64,000 nucleotides of DNA from Paenibacillus xylanexedens (GCF_007680605.1 NZ_VEIO01000011.1:1-64000); one strand, 5' to 3'. Numbered from the stretch's first letter, positions 25,579 through 34,581 are shown. The notes: a model not told the origin generated them from the sequence alone. Program-made: numbers and translations.

Positions 25579-26349
25579 TTAATAGTAGAAATCTTTTAAT
25601 GTCCCTCTGGAATCATTACTGGCTGAGCCCGAAAAACTAACGCTCAAAGCTCCAAAACTTAATCCAACACTACCTGAACCTTTAATGTGATAATAATTAG
25701 ATTGTATCTGGGAGAGACCACTTTGATTTCCTTGCTTTTTATGTTCTATTGTAAAGACAGCAGCGGCAACCTGTTCTTTGATAATAATGCCTCCCTTGAG
25801 ATCAGCATTAAATCCAACACCACTCTCACCTGTATAGGAAAAATTGCGTCCACTTCCTAAAGTTGTAAAAGTAGAGTTACCACTGTACTTTACTTTATCT
25901 TCATAATATGCAGAACCTGGGACGGCTCTCCAAATATCTTTATCAAAAGAAGCGCCATAGGCATCGGATAAACGCCATACAGGCATTGATTTCCATTTAC
26001 CCGTTAATGCAATCATAAATCTTTCACGATTATCAACGTTATCAGCTCGAACTACAGTTATATAATAGTCAAATTGATCGTCCTTGATGTTTCCGAGTGC
26101 TCCAACTTCTCCGTTTGAATCAGAGTTGGCTTTTTCATGTGCAATTACTTCAATTGATCCATCTTCTTTTAAAAGACTTCTCTTCAATTCAGGGCTCCAC
26201 GATTCTATAACCTCGAAAGGAATGCCTTGCTTTAATAGAGAAATATCTAAGCTCTCGATTCTTTTTTCTGAATTAGCAAATGATGTAGCGGGAACAAGGA
26301 ATAGGGACAAACAACAAATCAACAGTAGCTTTGGTATGCGTAACTTCAA
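25579..26349 (-). CDS. Secreted protein of unknown function (256 aa)
   Basis: A signal peptide (MKLRIPKLLLICCLSLFLVPATSFA-NS) is followed by about 230 residues without cysteine or transmembrane segments. The middle part reads like a beta-rich domain (FDYYITVVRADNVDNRERFMIALTG), and the C-terminal third is Gly/Ser-rich (GSGSVGLSFGALSVSFSGSASNDS). I do not recognise a family. The DNA from about 25,300 to 26,600 is clearly richer in A+T than the neighbours, with less biased codons, which suggests later acquisition or a lineage-specific gene. The ATG has GAGAGGGG upstream. Confidence 0.8.
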   Translation of the reverse strand: MKLRIPKLLLICCLSLFLVPATSFANSEKRIESLDISLLKQGIPFEVIESWSPELKRSLLKEDGSIEVIAHEKANSDSNGEVGALGNIKDDQFDYYITVVRADNVDNRERFMIALTGKWKSMPVWRLSDAYGASFDKDIWRAVPGSAYYEDKVKYSGNSTFTTLGSGRNFSYTGESGVGFNADLKGGIIIKEQVAAAVFTIEHKKQGNQSGLSQIQSNYYHIKGSGSVGLSFGALSVSFSGSASNDSRGTLKDFYY

Positions 26350-26621
26350 ATTAAAACCCCTCTCATAAAATTAATAATACAGCTGAATTGTATAACAAAA
26401 TTTGGTATAAGTAAATACTAATAAACTATTTATTGAATAATATGTAAATTGTAACTGTGTTTATATATATGTAGTTTTTAGGGGGATTTCATCCGTTACA
26501 TTAAATTTTTATAATTCGTTTTTTAAATTTATTTTGATGTAGTATGCAGACTGGCACACATATGCCAATCTGCATGTCCTTGCGCTAACGCAATGCTAAT
26601 TTTCGTACTGATATTCAATAC

Positions 26622-27071
26622 TTACTCGTAATATCCTTTTGCATACACGGCTGCTGTCGAGAAGCAGAGATGCTTCATTTCGTCCTGCTGATTTTCGGGC
26701 GGCATCTCCAGAAACCAAGGCTCCTGCATATCCTCTCGGGTCATGGGCACAGGACGCCATAGAATCAGGCCGATCTGATCGAACTGATAACTGCAACCAA
26801 GCTCAGGATCTTCGCGGTCATATGGCGCAATAGCGTCCAACTGCGGTATCAAAATGTCAGCCTCGGTGCCAAGCAGATCAAGTTCTCCCAGCATGCATTT
26901 ATACTCGCCACTTTCATAAAATTCAATAAAATGTGCTTTGCCTTGGGCATCATACTCCACTTTTGGATCAAGGGTGAAAGCTTCCGTTTGTTTCACTTCA
27001 CTCTGTGTCATGCCTAACCGGATATCTCCGATGGATTGACCTGGTTCTACAGCGAGATGTTTCATGGTCAT
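26622..27071 (-). CDS. Hypothetical protein (149 aa)
   Basis: A soluble acidic protein starting MTMKHLAVEPGQSIGDIRLGMTQSEV and ending in an aromatic tail. The early segment SIGDIRLGMTQSEVKQ recalls the short recurring motif found in small lipid- or wall-related domains, but this is not enough for a family call. ATG at 27071 follows GGAGGGG by about 10 bases; a longer frame to 27161 lacks a site. It lies about 100 bp after the racemase-like gene on the same strand. Confidence 0.7.
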   Translation of the reverse strand: MTMKHLAVEPGQSIGDIRLGMTQSEVKQTEAFTLDPKVEYDAQGKAHFIEFYESGEYKCMLGELDLLGTEADILIPQLDAIAPYDREDPELGCSYQFDQIGLILWRPVPMTREDMQEPWFLEMPPENQQDEMKHLCFSTAAVYAKGYYE

Positions 27072-27174
27072 GGTTATATTCCCCTCCAAAATAAAGTCTG
27101 CATAGCTGTGGTTTACCACCCTTGTAAGGAAGCAGGACAGTGCGTACTGGAAGCTGCACACAGCGCGAAAATAC

Positions 27175-27849
27175 TTATACTTTCTTCGTAATACCGATAT
27201 CCCGTTCCAGATTCGCGCCTAATAATGAAAGCGGCGTATAAATGGTCATACCTGCGTTGGCAGATGCCTGCTCAGCCGCAGGAGCCATGGAGAGCTGAGC
27301 AGCAACAAGACAAGTATCCTTGCGTTCAAGAGCAAGCTGCTGCAATGCTTCTTCTAACGCGGTGATGTAGCCTTCCTGGTCGCCTCGCATAATCATGTCG
27401 AATAGACCGGGGAGCAACATTGATTCTAACTCAGGCTTGTTCTTTCCTGCCGAATGTCGATCCACATAGTCACGATATCGAGCCATCGTCGGTTCTACTG
27501 TGGCGGGGTTAGTAAACGCGAGCAAATACCGCTTCGGATGTTTTACCATCATCGCGAGCAGTGAATCGTCAATACCCGTTACCATCATCGGTAACGGTTG
27601 TATTTGTTCCAACACGGCAGCGAACAAGGTGCATGTCACAAGAATGGCGTCAGCGTGACAGCGGCTCATCCATTGCAGGGTCTGATTTACTTTTTCCCGA
27701 ACAAGCGCACTACTGAAATTCTCATCATGCTTGAGCCGATCAAGACCGGGGTCTACGTAGTGAACCAGTTCGATATTATAGGAAGTCAGGGCTTGTTCAA
27801 TCAACCTGATATTGGAGTAATGCGCGTGGAAACAGGCAATGGTGCTCAT
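27175..27849 (-). CDS. Asp/Glu racemase-like protein
   Basis: A 224-residue protein with the general form of the Asp/Glu/hydantoin racemase superfamily. A catalytic-type cysteine lies in ADAILVTCTLFAAVL at about residue 75, with the usual IACFHAHYSNIRLIEQAL start and a late LVAAQLSMAP segment. In the latter the second catalytic cysteine of true racemases is not present (ser/ala context), so racemase activity is doubtful. ATG at 27849 has AAGGGG 7 bases upstream and is preferred to the TTG two codons earlier. Confidence 0.7.
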   Translation of the reverse strand: MSTIACFHAHYSNIRLIEQALTSYNIELVHYVDPGLDRLKHDENFSSALVREKVNQTLQWMSRCHADAILVTCTLFAAVLEQIQPLPMMVTGIDDSLLAMMVKHPKRYLLAFTNPATVEPTMARYRDYVDRHSAGKNKPELESMLLPGLFDMIMRGDQEGYITALEEALQQLALERKDTCLVAAQLSMAPAAEQASANAGMTIYTPLSLLGANLERDIGITKKV

Positions 27850-27987
27850 AGGCAATCCCCTTTATGTAGAGTGACTACAAGACGCGCCTGGATCACACAA
27901 TGAGCGTGAACCATCGGTAAGAAACTTCGCGCCTGAAATGTCACCTTTTACACGTAGTATAGGGAGTAGCTTCAGAGATGTAAAGAC

Positions 27988-28155
27988 TTATCTCATGTTC
28001 ATGGATACGTTCTTTTTCGCCATTTTTTGCTGTAAAATTTCATGGAAGGATAGGCCTTGAGTGTTCTCATTTTCCTTTTTGGGCGCATTGGTCTCCGTGT
28101 TGCGCGGATATTGGTGGTGATACGGGATCATTTGCTGAATAGGCATGCGGATCAT
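27988..28155 (-). CDS. Small hypothetical protein (55 aa)
   Basis: A basic, Gln/Met-rich peptide MIRMPIQQMIPYHHQYPRN...LSFHEILQQKMAKKN. An excellent AAGGAGGAAACCAAG-type ribosome binding site precedes ATG at 28155. The FHEILQQKM segment looks like an amphipathic helix. No known family. The gene stands alone, about 140 bp upstream of the racemase-like gene on the same strand. Confidence 0.6.
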   Translation of the reverse strand: MIRMPIQQMIPYHHQYPRNTETNAPKKENENTQGLSFHEILQQKMAKKNVSMNMR

Positions 28156-28554
28156 CTTGGTTTCCTCCTTACATGCATGATGGACATGCATCGTTAGTTT
28201 TGTATGTATTTTCAACACTCGTTTTGTTGGTGAACATAAAATGAATTCACGTTGTACCCATATAGGTACATATGACTTGTTACATGAAATGGTTCATATG
28301 AAGCCGGAATTCCGACTCGGACGTAGTGATTTTACCCGGTATTCAGAAGATGTAAACGGTTTTAGGGAAATTCAGGAATAAAGAACCTGATATGAAAGGC
28401 GAGGTGTGGGAGCGTGGTATCGGTTGTTATGCGAATGGTCCTAATTTTAGGGAAGTCAATGGTGCTTGCCTCTAAGACATATGTCCAAGTGACTAGGTAT
28501 GGTATATGCTAACTAACTTGGTTCTATGGTCGGGGTATGTTGATCGAATAATGT
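28156..28554. other. Gene-free stretch
   Basis: About 400 bases between the 55-residue gene and the terminator of the effector-binding gene. The plus-strand frame at 28506-28748 has no ribosome binding site and overlaps the next gene. I see no repeat, hairpin or clear promoter worth naming. Confidence 0.4.
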
Positions 28555-28592
28555 CAAAAAAAGCTGCCAAGACCACTTGGCAGCTGCAGGTT
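28555..28592 (-). terminator. Terminator of the effector-binding protein gene
   Basis: The arms AGCTGCCAAG and CTTGGCAGCT with a four-base loop; the A-run at the left becomes a run of seven T after the stem on the minus strand. Confidence 0.85.
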
Positions 28593-28656
28593 TCCCATTG
28601 GATTCTCTTTTTAAATTCCCTTTTTGAAGAGGGGGTATCCGTTAGTATTACTTCCG

Positions 28657-29451
28657 TTACCTGCGTTCGTTTACCGCAATATATACATCCACCTGTGTAT
28701 GTTCCGGGTTTAAACTCCGCTCATCGTAGTACTCAAAATCACCGGTAAATGTGCGGTCACTCTGATGGGTCCACGTCCACACTGCGTCCCACACCTCACT
28801 GACCACCTCAACCATGGGTCCGGTTCTCGAAGTAAACACTGCATAGGTAGCAGGCGGTAACTGTACCTCATCGAAACCTTCAGGTAGTCGTTCTTCCTCG
28901 CCGACTTCATGTCCGACCAGAATGGTATATTCTCCAGCAATGCCATCTGCGTAATCCGTGTAACAGCCATAACGTGCAGCTTCAGTAGCCGGAATGTGTT
29001 CGGAGGCAAAATAACGACCCCACAACGCACCGATGCTGCCTTGGCCGCTCATCTCAATTGCGTTGGTTGTACGTGCTGACAGCCCGGCTAGGCGTTTGCC
29101 CGGAAGGGTTACATAACGGACAGGCTCTCTGCAAAACGAAGTATCCTTTGGTGGATTAGCAATAGTTCCGTCCTGACCGTTTCCTACATTTCCTGCATTC
29201 CGCCATCGTTTCAAAAAGGGCAGTTGGTTGCGTAGCATCGAGCGGGCTGATTCCTCGTCCATGCCTTCTTCTTTCAGAATAGTGGTGCACATCTCGATCA
29301 TGCCTTCTAGTGTCATCCCCGGTTGTTCAAACTTGCCACCCTTGTAACAATAAATGCAGTATTCGCGGGTTTGGCTGCCGTCTAACTCGGTGCCGAATTG
29401 CTCGGTGCTGGTTAGAGGCATTCCACAGCTCTGACATACGGTAACGTTCAT
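28657..29451 (-). CDS. Zinc-ribbon plus GyrI-like effector-binding domain protein
   Basis: A 264-residue protein. Residues 1-80 form a putative zinc ribbon (CQSCGMPL ... YCIYCYKGG, two C-X2-C pairs) followed by a helical stretch. Residues of about 105-264 form an AraC-type effector-binding (GyrI-like) domain, with REPVRYVTLPGKRLAGLSART and LPPATYAVFTSRTG. Such fusions are usual in Firmicutes and may bind small molecules without DNA contact. The divergent order places it directly after the WYL regulator on the same strand (80 bp), so the two may work together. Confidence 0.85.
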   Translation of the reverse strand: MNVTVCQSCGMPLTSTEQFGTELDGSQTREYCIYCYKGGKFEQPGMTLEGMIEMCTTILKEEGMDEESARSMLRNQLPFLKRWRNAGNVGNGQDGTIANPPKDTSFCREPVRYVTLPGKRLAGLSARTTNAIEMSGQGSIGALWGRYFASEHIPATEAARYGCYTDYADGIAGEYTILVGHEVGEEERLPEGFDEVQLPPATYAVFTSRTGPMVEVVSEVWDAVWTWTHQSDRTFTGDFEYYDERSLNPEHTQVDVYIAVNERR

Positions 29452-29531
29452 TCTTCATTCCTCCTTGGGTATGGTACAACTTCAACGTGAACATAGTTGA
29501 AGTATACGGGGAGGAACTGGACAGCTGTCTG

Positions 29532-30482
29532 TCAGGTTTGAGCTGAGGGTTTATAATTTTGCACAATTTGCTCTGCCACGCGGCATACATTGTCCCGAAT
29601 GTGCAGAGGTTCCAATACCTCCACATCCGCGCCAAAGCCGAGAATAAAGCCATATAGCCAGTTATCCTCAGGGAAAGCGATCTGGCTGATATAATACCCG
29701 TTGCCGTCAGGCAATACATTTTCAATCCCAAACCATTCTTCCGCGAGATGACGGGCACGGGCATGGAATTTCAGCGTGAGTCCAATGTGATTGTTCGGAC
29801 GGCTCCATTCCTGTTGCCACGGTCTGTCCTGAAGGTTGATGGATTGACGTTCAAAATGTTGTTCGGCAAGCACGACCTCTTTCATGCGCACCAGCTTGAA
29901 CATGCGGAATTCATTCCGTTCATGGCAAAAGGCATACAGATACCACGCGTGCCTTTTCAGCACAAGGGTGTGTGGATCAACCGTGCGACAGGTCTCGGCA
30001 CCTTCGGCGCTGCAATAAGCAAAATGAATGCATTGAAGTTGATCGATTCCCTGGTCGATGACCTTTAATTTCTGTTGTAGTGCTTCAGGGTGAGTCCACG
30101 TTGAATAATCCACGATGAATCGATGCGTGCTGGCCTGAAAATCTTCATTTTTGGCTTCCGGCACGATACTGCTCAGCTTCTCTACCAATAACTCACGCGC
30201 AGTATTCGTATGTGTGGTTGAGATGCTACGCAGCGCCGTGACGATGGAAGCGAGGTCCTTGTCGGTTAACAGATTACGATCCAGCCGGTAGCCTTCTGCC
30301 AGCCCGATTCCACCGCTTGCGCCCTGATATGTCACCACGGGAATTCCAGCTTGGCCTAATGTGTCGATGTCTCGATAGATTGTACGTATGGATACTTCAA
30401 ACATGTCGGCCAGCTCTTTGGCCTGTAATCGCCTGCGATTGATGAGCAGTACCACAATGGCTAACAAACGCTCCAGTTTCAT
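29532..30482 (-). CDS. YafY-type transcriptional regulator (HTH plus WYL domain)
   Basis: A 316-residue regulator. The N-terminal HTH_11 covers residues 1-60 (MKLERLLAIVVLLINRRRLQAKELADMFEVSIRTIYRDIDTL) with the wing GIPVVTYQGASGGIGLAEGYRL. The WYL domain covers about 140-215 (HFAYCSAEGAETCRTVDPHTLVLKRHAWYLYAFC), followed by a C-terminal WCX-like part. WYL domains sense ligands, often nucleic acid fragments or other small molecules. It lies just upstream of the effector-binding gene and divergent from the vanR-like gene. Confidence 0.92.
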   Translation of the reverse strand: MKLERLLAIVVLLINRRRLQAKELADMFEVSIRTIYRDIDTLGQAGIPVVTYQGASGGIGLAEGYRLDRNLLTDKDLASIVTALRSISTTHTNTARELLVEKLSSIVPEAKNEDFQASTHRFIVDYSTWTHPEALQQKLKVIDQGIDQLQCIHFAYCSAEGAETCRTVDPHTLVLKRHAWYLYAFCHERNEFRMFKLVRMKEVVLAEQHFERQSINLQDRPWQQEWSRPNNHIGLTLKFHARARHLAEEWFGIENVLPDGNGYYISQIAFPEDNWLYGFILGFGADVEVLEPLHIRDNVCRVAEQIVQNYKPSAQT

Positions 30483-30788
30483 AGCTACGGTTTCCTTTCA
30501 TTTATGGGGCTATATAGACTTGGACAGCATTTACACTGAACACTCCAATGACAGAATAACCTTCCAATCGCTGTTATCCCCAGATTTTTTGATTCCCTTT
30601 TTCAAAGGGGAAAATCCGGTGATAAAGGCGAACGCTTCGCTTTTTCAGGTTTTTTCTGTCCTCTCCGTTAAAGTGTAAAAGAAAAGTCAAACTTATATAA
30701 CATTGCTTTCAATTGTTTATCTGGGAGTTATCTGTTAGATTCAAAGGTGTTATATTGCCCAGCATCCCATATAGGAGTGAAATAAGCA
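30483..30788. other. Divergent intergenic region between the WYL regulator and vanR-like genes
   Basis: The region holds no gene. A hairpin-like segment with CCCTTTTTCAAAGGGG and flanking GATT/AATC lies at about 30591-30616, followed by a T-rich tract near 30640-30660. The vanR ribosome binding site (AGGAG) lies at about 30773. I could not fix a promoter with confidence. Confidence 0.4.
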
Positions 30789-31487
30789 ATGAAGCGAATT
30801 ACGATTCTGATCGCGGACGATGAAATAGAGATCGCGGATCTGGTTGCTTTACATTTACAAAAGGAAGGCTACCATACCGTCAAGGCCTCTGACGGACAGT
30901 CGGCACTGCAGGCTGTTCAGACACACGCCATCGATCTGGCGGTTCTGGATATTATGATGCCGGGTATGGACGGGTATGAGGTGACCCGTAAAATCAGGGA
31001 ACAGCACCATTTTCCCATCATTTTCCTGAGTGCGAAAACATCGGACATGGATAAAATTACAGGACTCGTGATGGGTGCCGATGATTATATGACCAAGCCG
31101 TTCAATCCGATGGAGCTTGTGGCTCGCGTGAACTCTCAACTACGGCGTTCTTTGCAATTCAGCCAGTCCACAACTGCAGCGCAGCGTTCTGTTTTGGAAA
31201 AAGGCGGACTTGTTATTGTCCCCGACCAGCACAGCGTAACGCTTTACGGTAAACCGCTGGAGTTAACACCGAAGGAATTTGACATTTTAGTGTTACTTGC
31301 CAGCAATCCCAAACAGGTATTTAGCACAGAAGTCATATTTGAAAAGGTATGGGGCGAGGCTTATTTCGAGAGCGGCAATACCGTCATGGTACATATTCGA
31401 ACGCTGCGCAAGAAGCTCGGAGAAGATGTGAACAAGAACAAGTTCATCAAAACGATCTGGGGTGTGGGGTACACGTTCAATGACTAA
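30789..31487 (+). CDS. vanR: VanR-like response regulator (OmpR family)
   Basis: A 232-residue regulator. The receiver domain spans residues 1-120, with phospho-acceptor Asp in LAVLDIMMPGMDG and Lys in DYMTKPFNPMEL. The OmpR-type winged helix spans about 135-232 (LTPKEFDILVLLASNPKQVFSTEVIFEKVWGEAYFESGNTVMVHIRTLRKKLGE). It is close to VanR of glycopeptide-resistance systems in length and motifs. Its stop overlaps the start of the kinase gene (ATGACTAA). The symbol rests on the cassette context (VanS-, VanY- and VanZ-like products follow) and not on proof of vancomycin response. Confidence 0.8.
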   Translation: MKRITILIADDEIEIADLVALHLQKEGYHTVKASDGQSALQAVQTHAIDLAVLDIMMPGMDGYEVTRKIREQHHFPIIFLSAKTSDMDKITGLVMGADDYMTKPFNPMELVARVNSQLRRSLQFSQSTTAAQRSVLEKGGLVIVPDQHSVTLYGKPLELTPKEFDILVLLASNPKQVFSTEVIFEKVWGEAYFESGNTVMVHIRTLRKKLGEDVNKNKFIKTIWGVGYTFND

Positions 31488-32586
31488 ACGGAGAAGTTTT
31501 CGCACAACGATGATTATGATGCTCGGTCTGAGCATGCTGGCTTCCGGCGTCGTCACGTTTATCGTATACAAGCTGTTGCAGATGTACTACGCAGGGGTGA
31601 GGCGGGAAGACCCGCTGGCGGAATATCGGAATATCATGAGAAGTATTGGCGATCTATATGTCTTTATGCTCCTCTTCATCCCACTTGCGATTTTATTTTT
31701 CTACTTGTTTACCAGACGTTACGTTACGTATTTCAAAGAGATTTCCTCGGGCATTAATCACTTGGCTAACGGGGATTTTGATCATCAGGTACAGATTGTG
31801 GCCAAAGACGAATTGGGTGCGATTGCGGAAAGTGTCAATATGGCGAGCCAGAAGCTGCGAGAAGCGGTGAATCGAGGGGATTTTGCCGAAAACAGCAAAG
31901 ACCAGCTCATCGTAAACCTTGCGCATGATCTGCGCACGCCGCTGACCTCTGTACTGGGATATCTGGATTTGCTGATGAAGGATGAACAGTTGACCGAGGA
32001 ACAGGCGCGGCATTTCATAGCGATTGCGTTCACCAAGTCCCAGCGGCTGGAGAAGTTAATTGATGATCTGTTTGAAATCACACGAATGAACTATGGCATG
32101 TTGCCTGTACACAAAACGCGGCTGGACCTGAGCGAGCTGTTGAAGCAAATGAATGAGGAACTTTATCCTGTTTTTGAAAAAAATAATCTGGTCACCCGTT
32201 TACATATCGATAACGATCTTACCGTATCCGGAGATGGGGAGCTGCTCGCCCGTGTGTTCGAGAATCTGCTCATCAATGCTGCGCGGCATGGGAAGGACGG
32301 GATGTACGTGGATATAAAGGGATTTCAGGATGAAGGCCAGGTTGTCATTCAGGTGACGAACTATGGAGGACATATTCATCCTGATGATCTGCCACGCATC
32401 TTCGACATGTATTACACCGGAGATCGGGCACGGACCGTGCAAGAGGGAGGCACGGGTCTTGGACTGTTTATCGCGCGTAATATCGTGGAGCAGCATGAAG
32501 GGATAATATCGGCTGTAAGTGATGTGGTACACACGATGTTTGAGGTTCGTCTGCCTGTTTTCCAGCAGGTTTCTCATGAAACTTAA
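31480..32586 (+). CDS. vanS: VanS-like sensor histidine kinase
   Basis: A 368-residue kinase with two transmembrane segments (about residues 10-32 and 60-82), a short extracytoplasmic loop, HAMP (about 83-135), HisKA with NLAHDLRTPLTSVLGYL, N-box FENLLINAARHG and GGTGLGLFIARNIVEQH. The short external loop is like VanS of the VanA or VanF type. ATG at 31480 overlaps the vanR stop and is preferred to the GTG at 31462. Confidence 0.82.
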   Translation: MTKRRSFRTTMIMMLGLSMLASGVVTFIVYKLLQMYYAGVRREDPLAEYRNIMRSIGDLYVFMLLFIPLAILFFYLFTRRYVTYFKEISSGINHLANGDFDHQVQIVAKDELGAIAESVNMASQKLREAVNRGDFAENSKDQLIVNLAHDLRTPLTSVLGYLDLLMKDEQLTEEQARHFIAIAFTKSQRLEKLIDDLFEITRMNYGMLPVHKTRLDLSELLKQMNEELYPVFEKNNLVTRLHIDNDLTVSGDGELLARVFENLLINAARHGKDGMYVDIKGFQDEGQVVIQVTNYGGHIHPDDLPRIFDMYYTGDRARTVQEGGTGLGLFIARNIVEQHEGIISAVSDVVHTMFEVRLPVFQQVSHET

Positions 32587-32592
32587 GAAAAA

Positions 32593-32645
32593 TTTAAACA
32601 TTGCCCTGCGTTTTCTTTAAATTGTTTTGCCTATCCTTGAATTAT
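32593..32645 (+). promoter_or_regulatory. Candidate regulated promoter of the vanY-like gene
   Basis: Two TTTAAA half-sites lie at 32593-32598 and 32616-32621, 23 bp apart. The second is placed where a -35 box would be relative to AATTAT at 32640-32645. OmpR-family regulators bind direct repeats of this sort. This is suggestive only. Confidence 0.3.
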
Positions 32646-32665
32646 GAGAGGAAGGAGGAACAATC

Positions 32666-33535
32666 ATGAAAAAGTGGGGCTTTCTACTATGCATCATTTT
32701 GATCGGGTATTTCGTGACGCAATCTACGGCAGCTTTGTGGCAGAAGGAAGAGATGCCGATTGTTGTTTTGGATACCAAAGAGAAATACGCGGGGTACCGA
32801 GAAGCTGCATTTCAAGAAATGAAACAGCAAATACATAAAGGCAATCTTGTTTTGGTCAATTCCGAGCATCCGATTCACCCGGAGGGTATTCGCTCCGACA
32901 TTGTTTATGTAGCTGATGAAGAAGACTTGCTTTTAGGTTATGGACTACTGGATCACAAATTGATGTTATCGCGTGAGGTTACAGAGAGATTCCAGAAGAT
33001 GGTTGAAGCAGCAGGCGAAGAGGGAGTACGCTATTTCCTGATGAGCAGTGGATACAGAGATTTTGAGAAGCAGGATGAGCTATATCGGCAAAAGGGTTCG
33101 GACTACGCGTTGCCTGCGGGTTACAGCGAGCACAATCTGGGGTTATCCCTGGACATAGGTTCAAGTCTGGCCGCAATGAGTGAGGCTCCAGAAGGAGCGT
33201 GGCTGGAGAAAAACGCATGGAAATACGGTTTTATTTTGCGATACCCCAAAGATAAAGTGAACGTGACAGGCATTCAGTATGAACCCTGGCATTTCAGATA
33301 TGTCGGCATGCCGCATAGTGCGGTGATGTACAAGAATCAGATGGTTTTGGAAGAATATCTGGAGATGTTAAGAGAAAAGAAAGACGTGAGCGTCGATCTG
33401 GACGGCGTTACATATGATATCCATTATTATCAGGTATCGAAGGATACGAAGATTTATCTGCCAGAGAATGATGCCTACGACATCTCCGGTGATAATATGC
33501 AAGGAGTTATTGTTACGGTTGAAAAATCGTCTTGA
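32666..33535 (+). CDS. vanY: VanY-like D,D-carboxypeptidase (peptidase M15B)
   Basis: A 289-residue membrane-anchored enzyme. The N-terminal hydrophobic anchor (GFLLCIILIGYFVTQSTAALW) is followed by a M15 zinc peptidase domain of about residues 80-220: the family motif SEHNLGLSLDIGSS carries the zinc His and Asp, and YEPWHFRYVG carries the second zinc His and the catalytic Glu. VanY removes the terminal D-Ala from peptidoglycan pentapeptides. The ATG has AGGAAGGAGG upstream. The last 60 residues form an extra beta-rich tail. Confidence 0.85.
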   Translation: MKKWGFLLCIILIGYFVTQSTAALWQKEEMPIVVLDTKEKYAGYREAAFQEMKQQIHKGNLVLVNSEHPIHPEGIRSDIVYVADEEDLLLGYGLLDHKLMLSREVTERFQKMVEAAGEEGVRYFLMSSGYRDFEKQDELYRQKGSDYALPAGYSEHNLGLSLDIGSSLAAMSEAPEGAWLEKNAWKYGFILRYPKDKVNVTGIQYEPWHFRYVGMPHSAVMYKNQMVLEEYLEMLREKKDVSVDLDGVTYDIHYYQVSKDTKIYLPENDAYDISGDNMQGVIVTVEKSS

Positions 33536-33585
33536 TGATGAGTATCAACCTAAGAGGGCGGCCTGATGGAGGAGGGAGAGACAGC

Positions 33586-34230
33586 ATGAGACAGAACAAG
33601 CCGAACGAGCAGTATAGGCAACAAGGTCAAAAAAATCATCAAAAAATCAAACTTTTTGATGTGAACCAACGTCATAAGAGTCACGGTCAAAAACACAATC
33701 GCAATGAGATAAAGAGCAATCCGTTTCGAATCGTCTGGATTGCCCTGTTCGTGATTTATCTCTATCTGCTGACCAAACTGATTTTATTTAAAGGTGGAGC
33801 GGTGGATGCAGGACTGGTCTGGGACAGATTGATGGCGCTGCTGCGTCAACCGGACCTGATCCATACGCGAACTGTAAATTTGACGCCATTTCAGGAGATC
33901 AAACGAGACTGGCATAGCCTTTCGCTTCATCGTCCAGGAACCGCCATTCATCTGGCCGGCAATATCCTTGTATTTGTGCCGTTTGGTATATGGGTTACGG
34001 GTCTGGCACGCCACTCTTTTTTCGCCGGTATTCATGTGCTGTTTCTATCCTTTCTGCTTAGTCTGGGTTATGAAGTGACACAGTTGCTGACGGGGATGGG
34101 CATCTTTGATGTGGATGATCTTATGCTGAATACAATTGGCGGAATGATCGGATATGTGTTGTATATCGTGTTACTGGTATTGAACAGGCTATTCACTGGG
34201 GGAAGATCGAGAGTAGTAGTGAATAATTAG
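33586..34230 (+). CDS. vanZ: VanZ-family membrane protein
   Basis: A 214-residue protein with a Lys/Gln/His-rich N-terminal tail of about 50 residues, then four or five transmembrane segments (RIVWIALFVIYLYLLTKLILF, AIHLAGNILVFVPFGIWV, FAGIHVLFLSFLLSLGYEVTQLL, MIGYVLYIVLLVLN). The signature NLTPFQEI ... GNILVFVPFG ... FDVDDLMLNTIGGMIG is that of VanZ. VanZ gives low-level teicoplanin resistance in enterococci by an unknown mechanism. ATG at 33586 follows GGAGGAGGGAGAG; it is 50 bp after the vanY stop. Confidence 0.82.
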   Translation: MRQNKPNEQYRQQGQKNHQKIKLFDVNQRHKSHGQKHNRNEIKSNPFRIVWIALFVIYLYLLTKLILFKGGAVDAGLVWDRLMALLRQPDLIHTRTVNLTPFQEIKRDWHSLSLHRPGTAIHLAGNILVFVPFGIWVTGLARHSFFAGIHVLFLSFLLSLGYEVTQLLTGMGIFDVDDLMLNTIGGMIGYVLYIVLLVLNRLFTGGRSRVVVNN

Positions 34231-34386
34231 GCGACTGACGACGAGAATCACAGGAGAGTAACTCTGAGAATCACAATGAGAATCACTGGGAGAGTAATTA
34301 AGCGAAAGAGTGATCGTGATAACTGTGGAAGAGAGGCCCGTGTTTCTTGGCCTGCCTAAGGAGGGATTACACTGATTATTATCGCT

Positions 34387-34581
34387 GTGCTGTTGATTAG
34401 TGCAGGGCTTATGTTTCTGGTATATCCGCAGAGTACAACAGGTGCCACAGATCAGCAAATCAAGGATCGTCGATTTCTAGCGAGGTGGATAGGAGCAACA
34501 TTGATCGTCATGTCGTGTTTATTTCTGATGATGGGAACCATGCAACTGTTCGATCAATCCTCGCATTATATTGGGCATTAA
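34387..34581 (+). CDS. Small membrane protein (64 aa or more)
   Basis: Two hydrophobic segments (LLISAGLMFLVYP and ATLIVMSCLFLMMGTMQLF) are joined by a hydrophilic loop TTGATDQQIKDRRFLARW. GTG at 34387 is the first standard start, but AAGGAGGG at 34358-34365 is 6 bases before an in-frame CTG at 34372, which would give a longer first helix. The start is therefore uncertain. It lies about 155 bp after vanZ on the same strand. Confidence 0.65.
   Translation: MLLISAGLMFLVYPQSTTGATDQQIKDRRFLARWIGATLIVMSCLFLMMGTMQLFDQSSHYIGH

Noticed and set aside
28506..28748. Plus-strand frame of 80 codons
   Set aside because: It crosses the terminator and the 3' end of the effector-binding gene and lacks a ribosome binding site.
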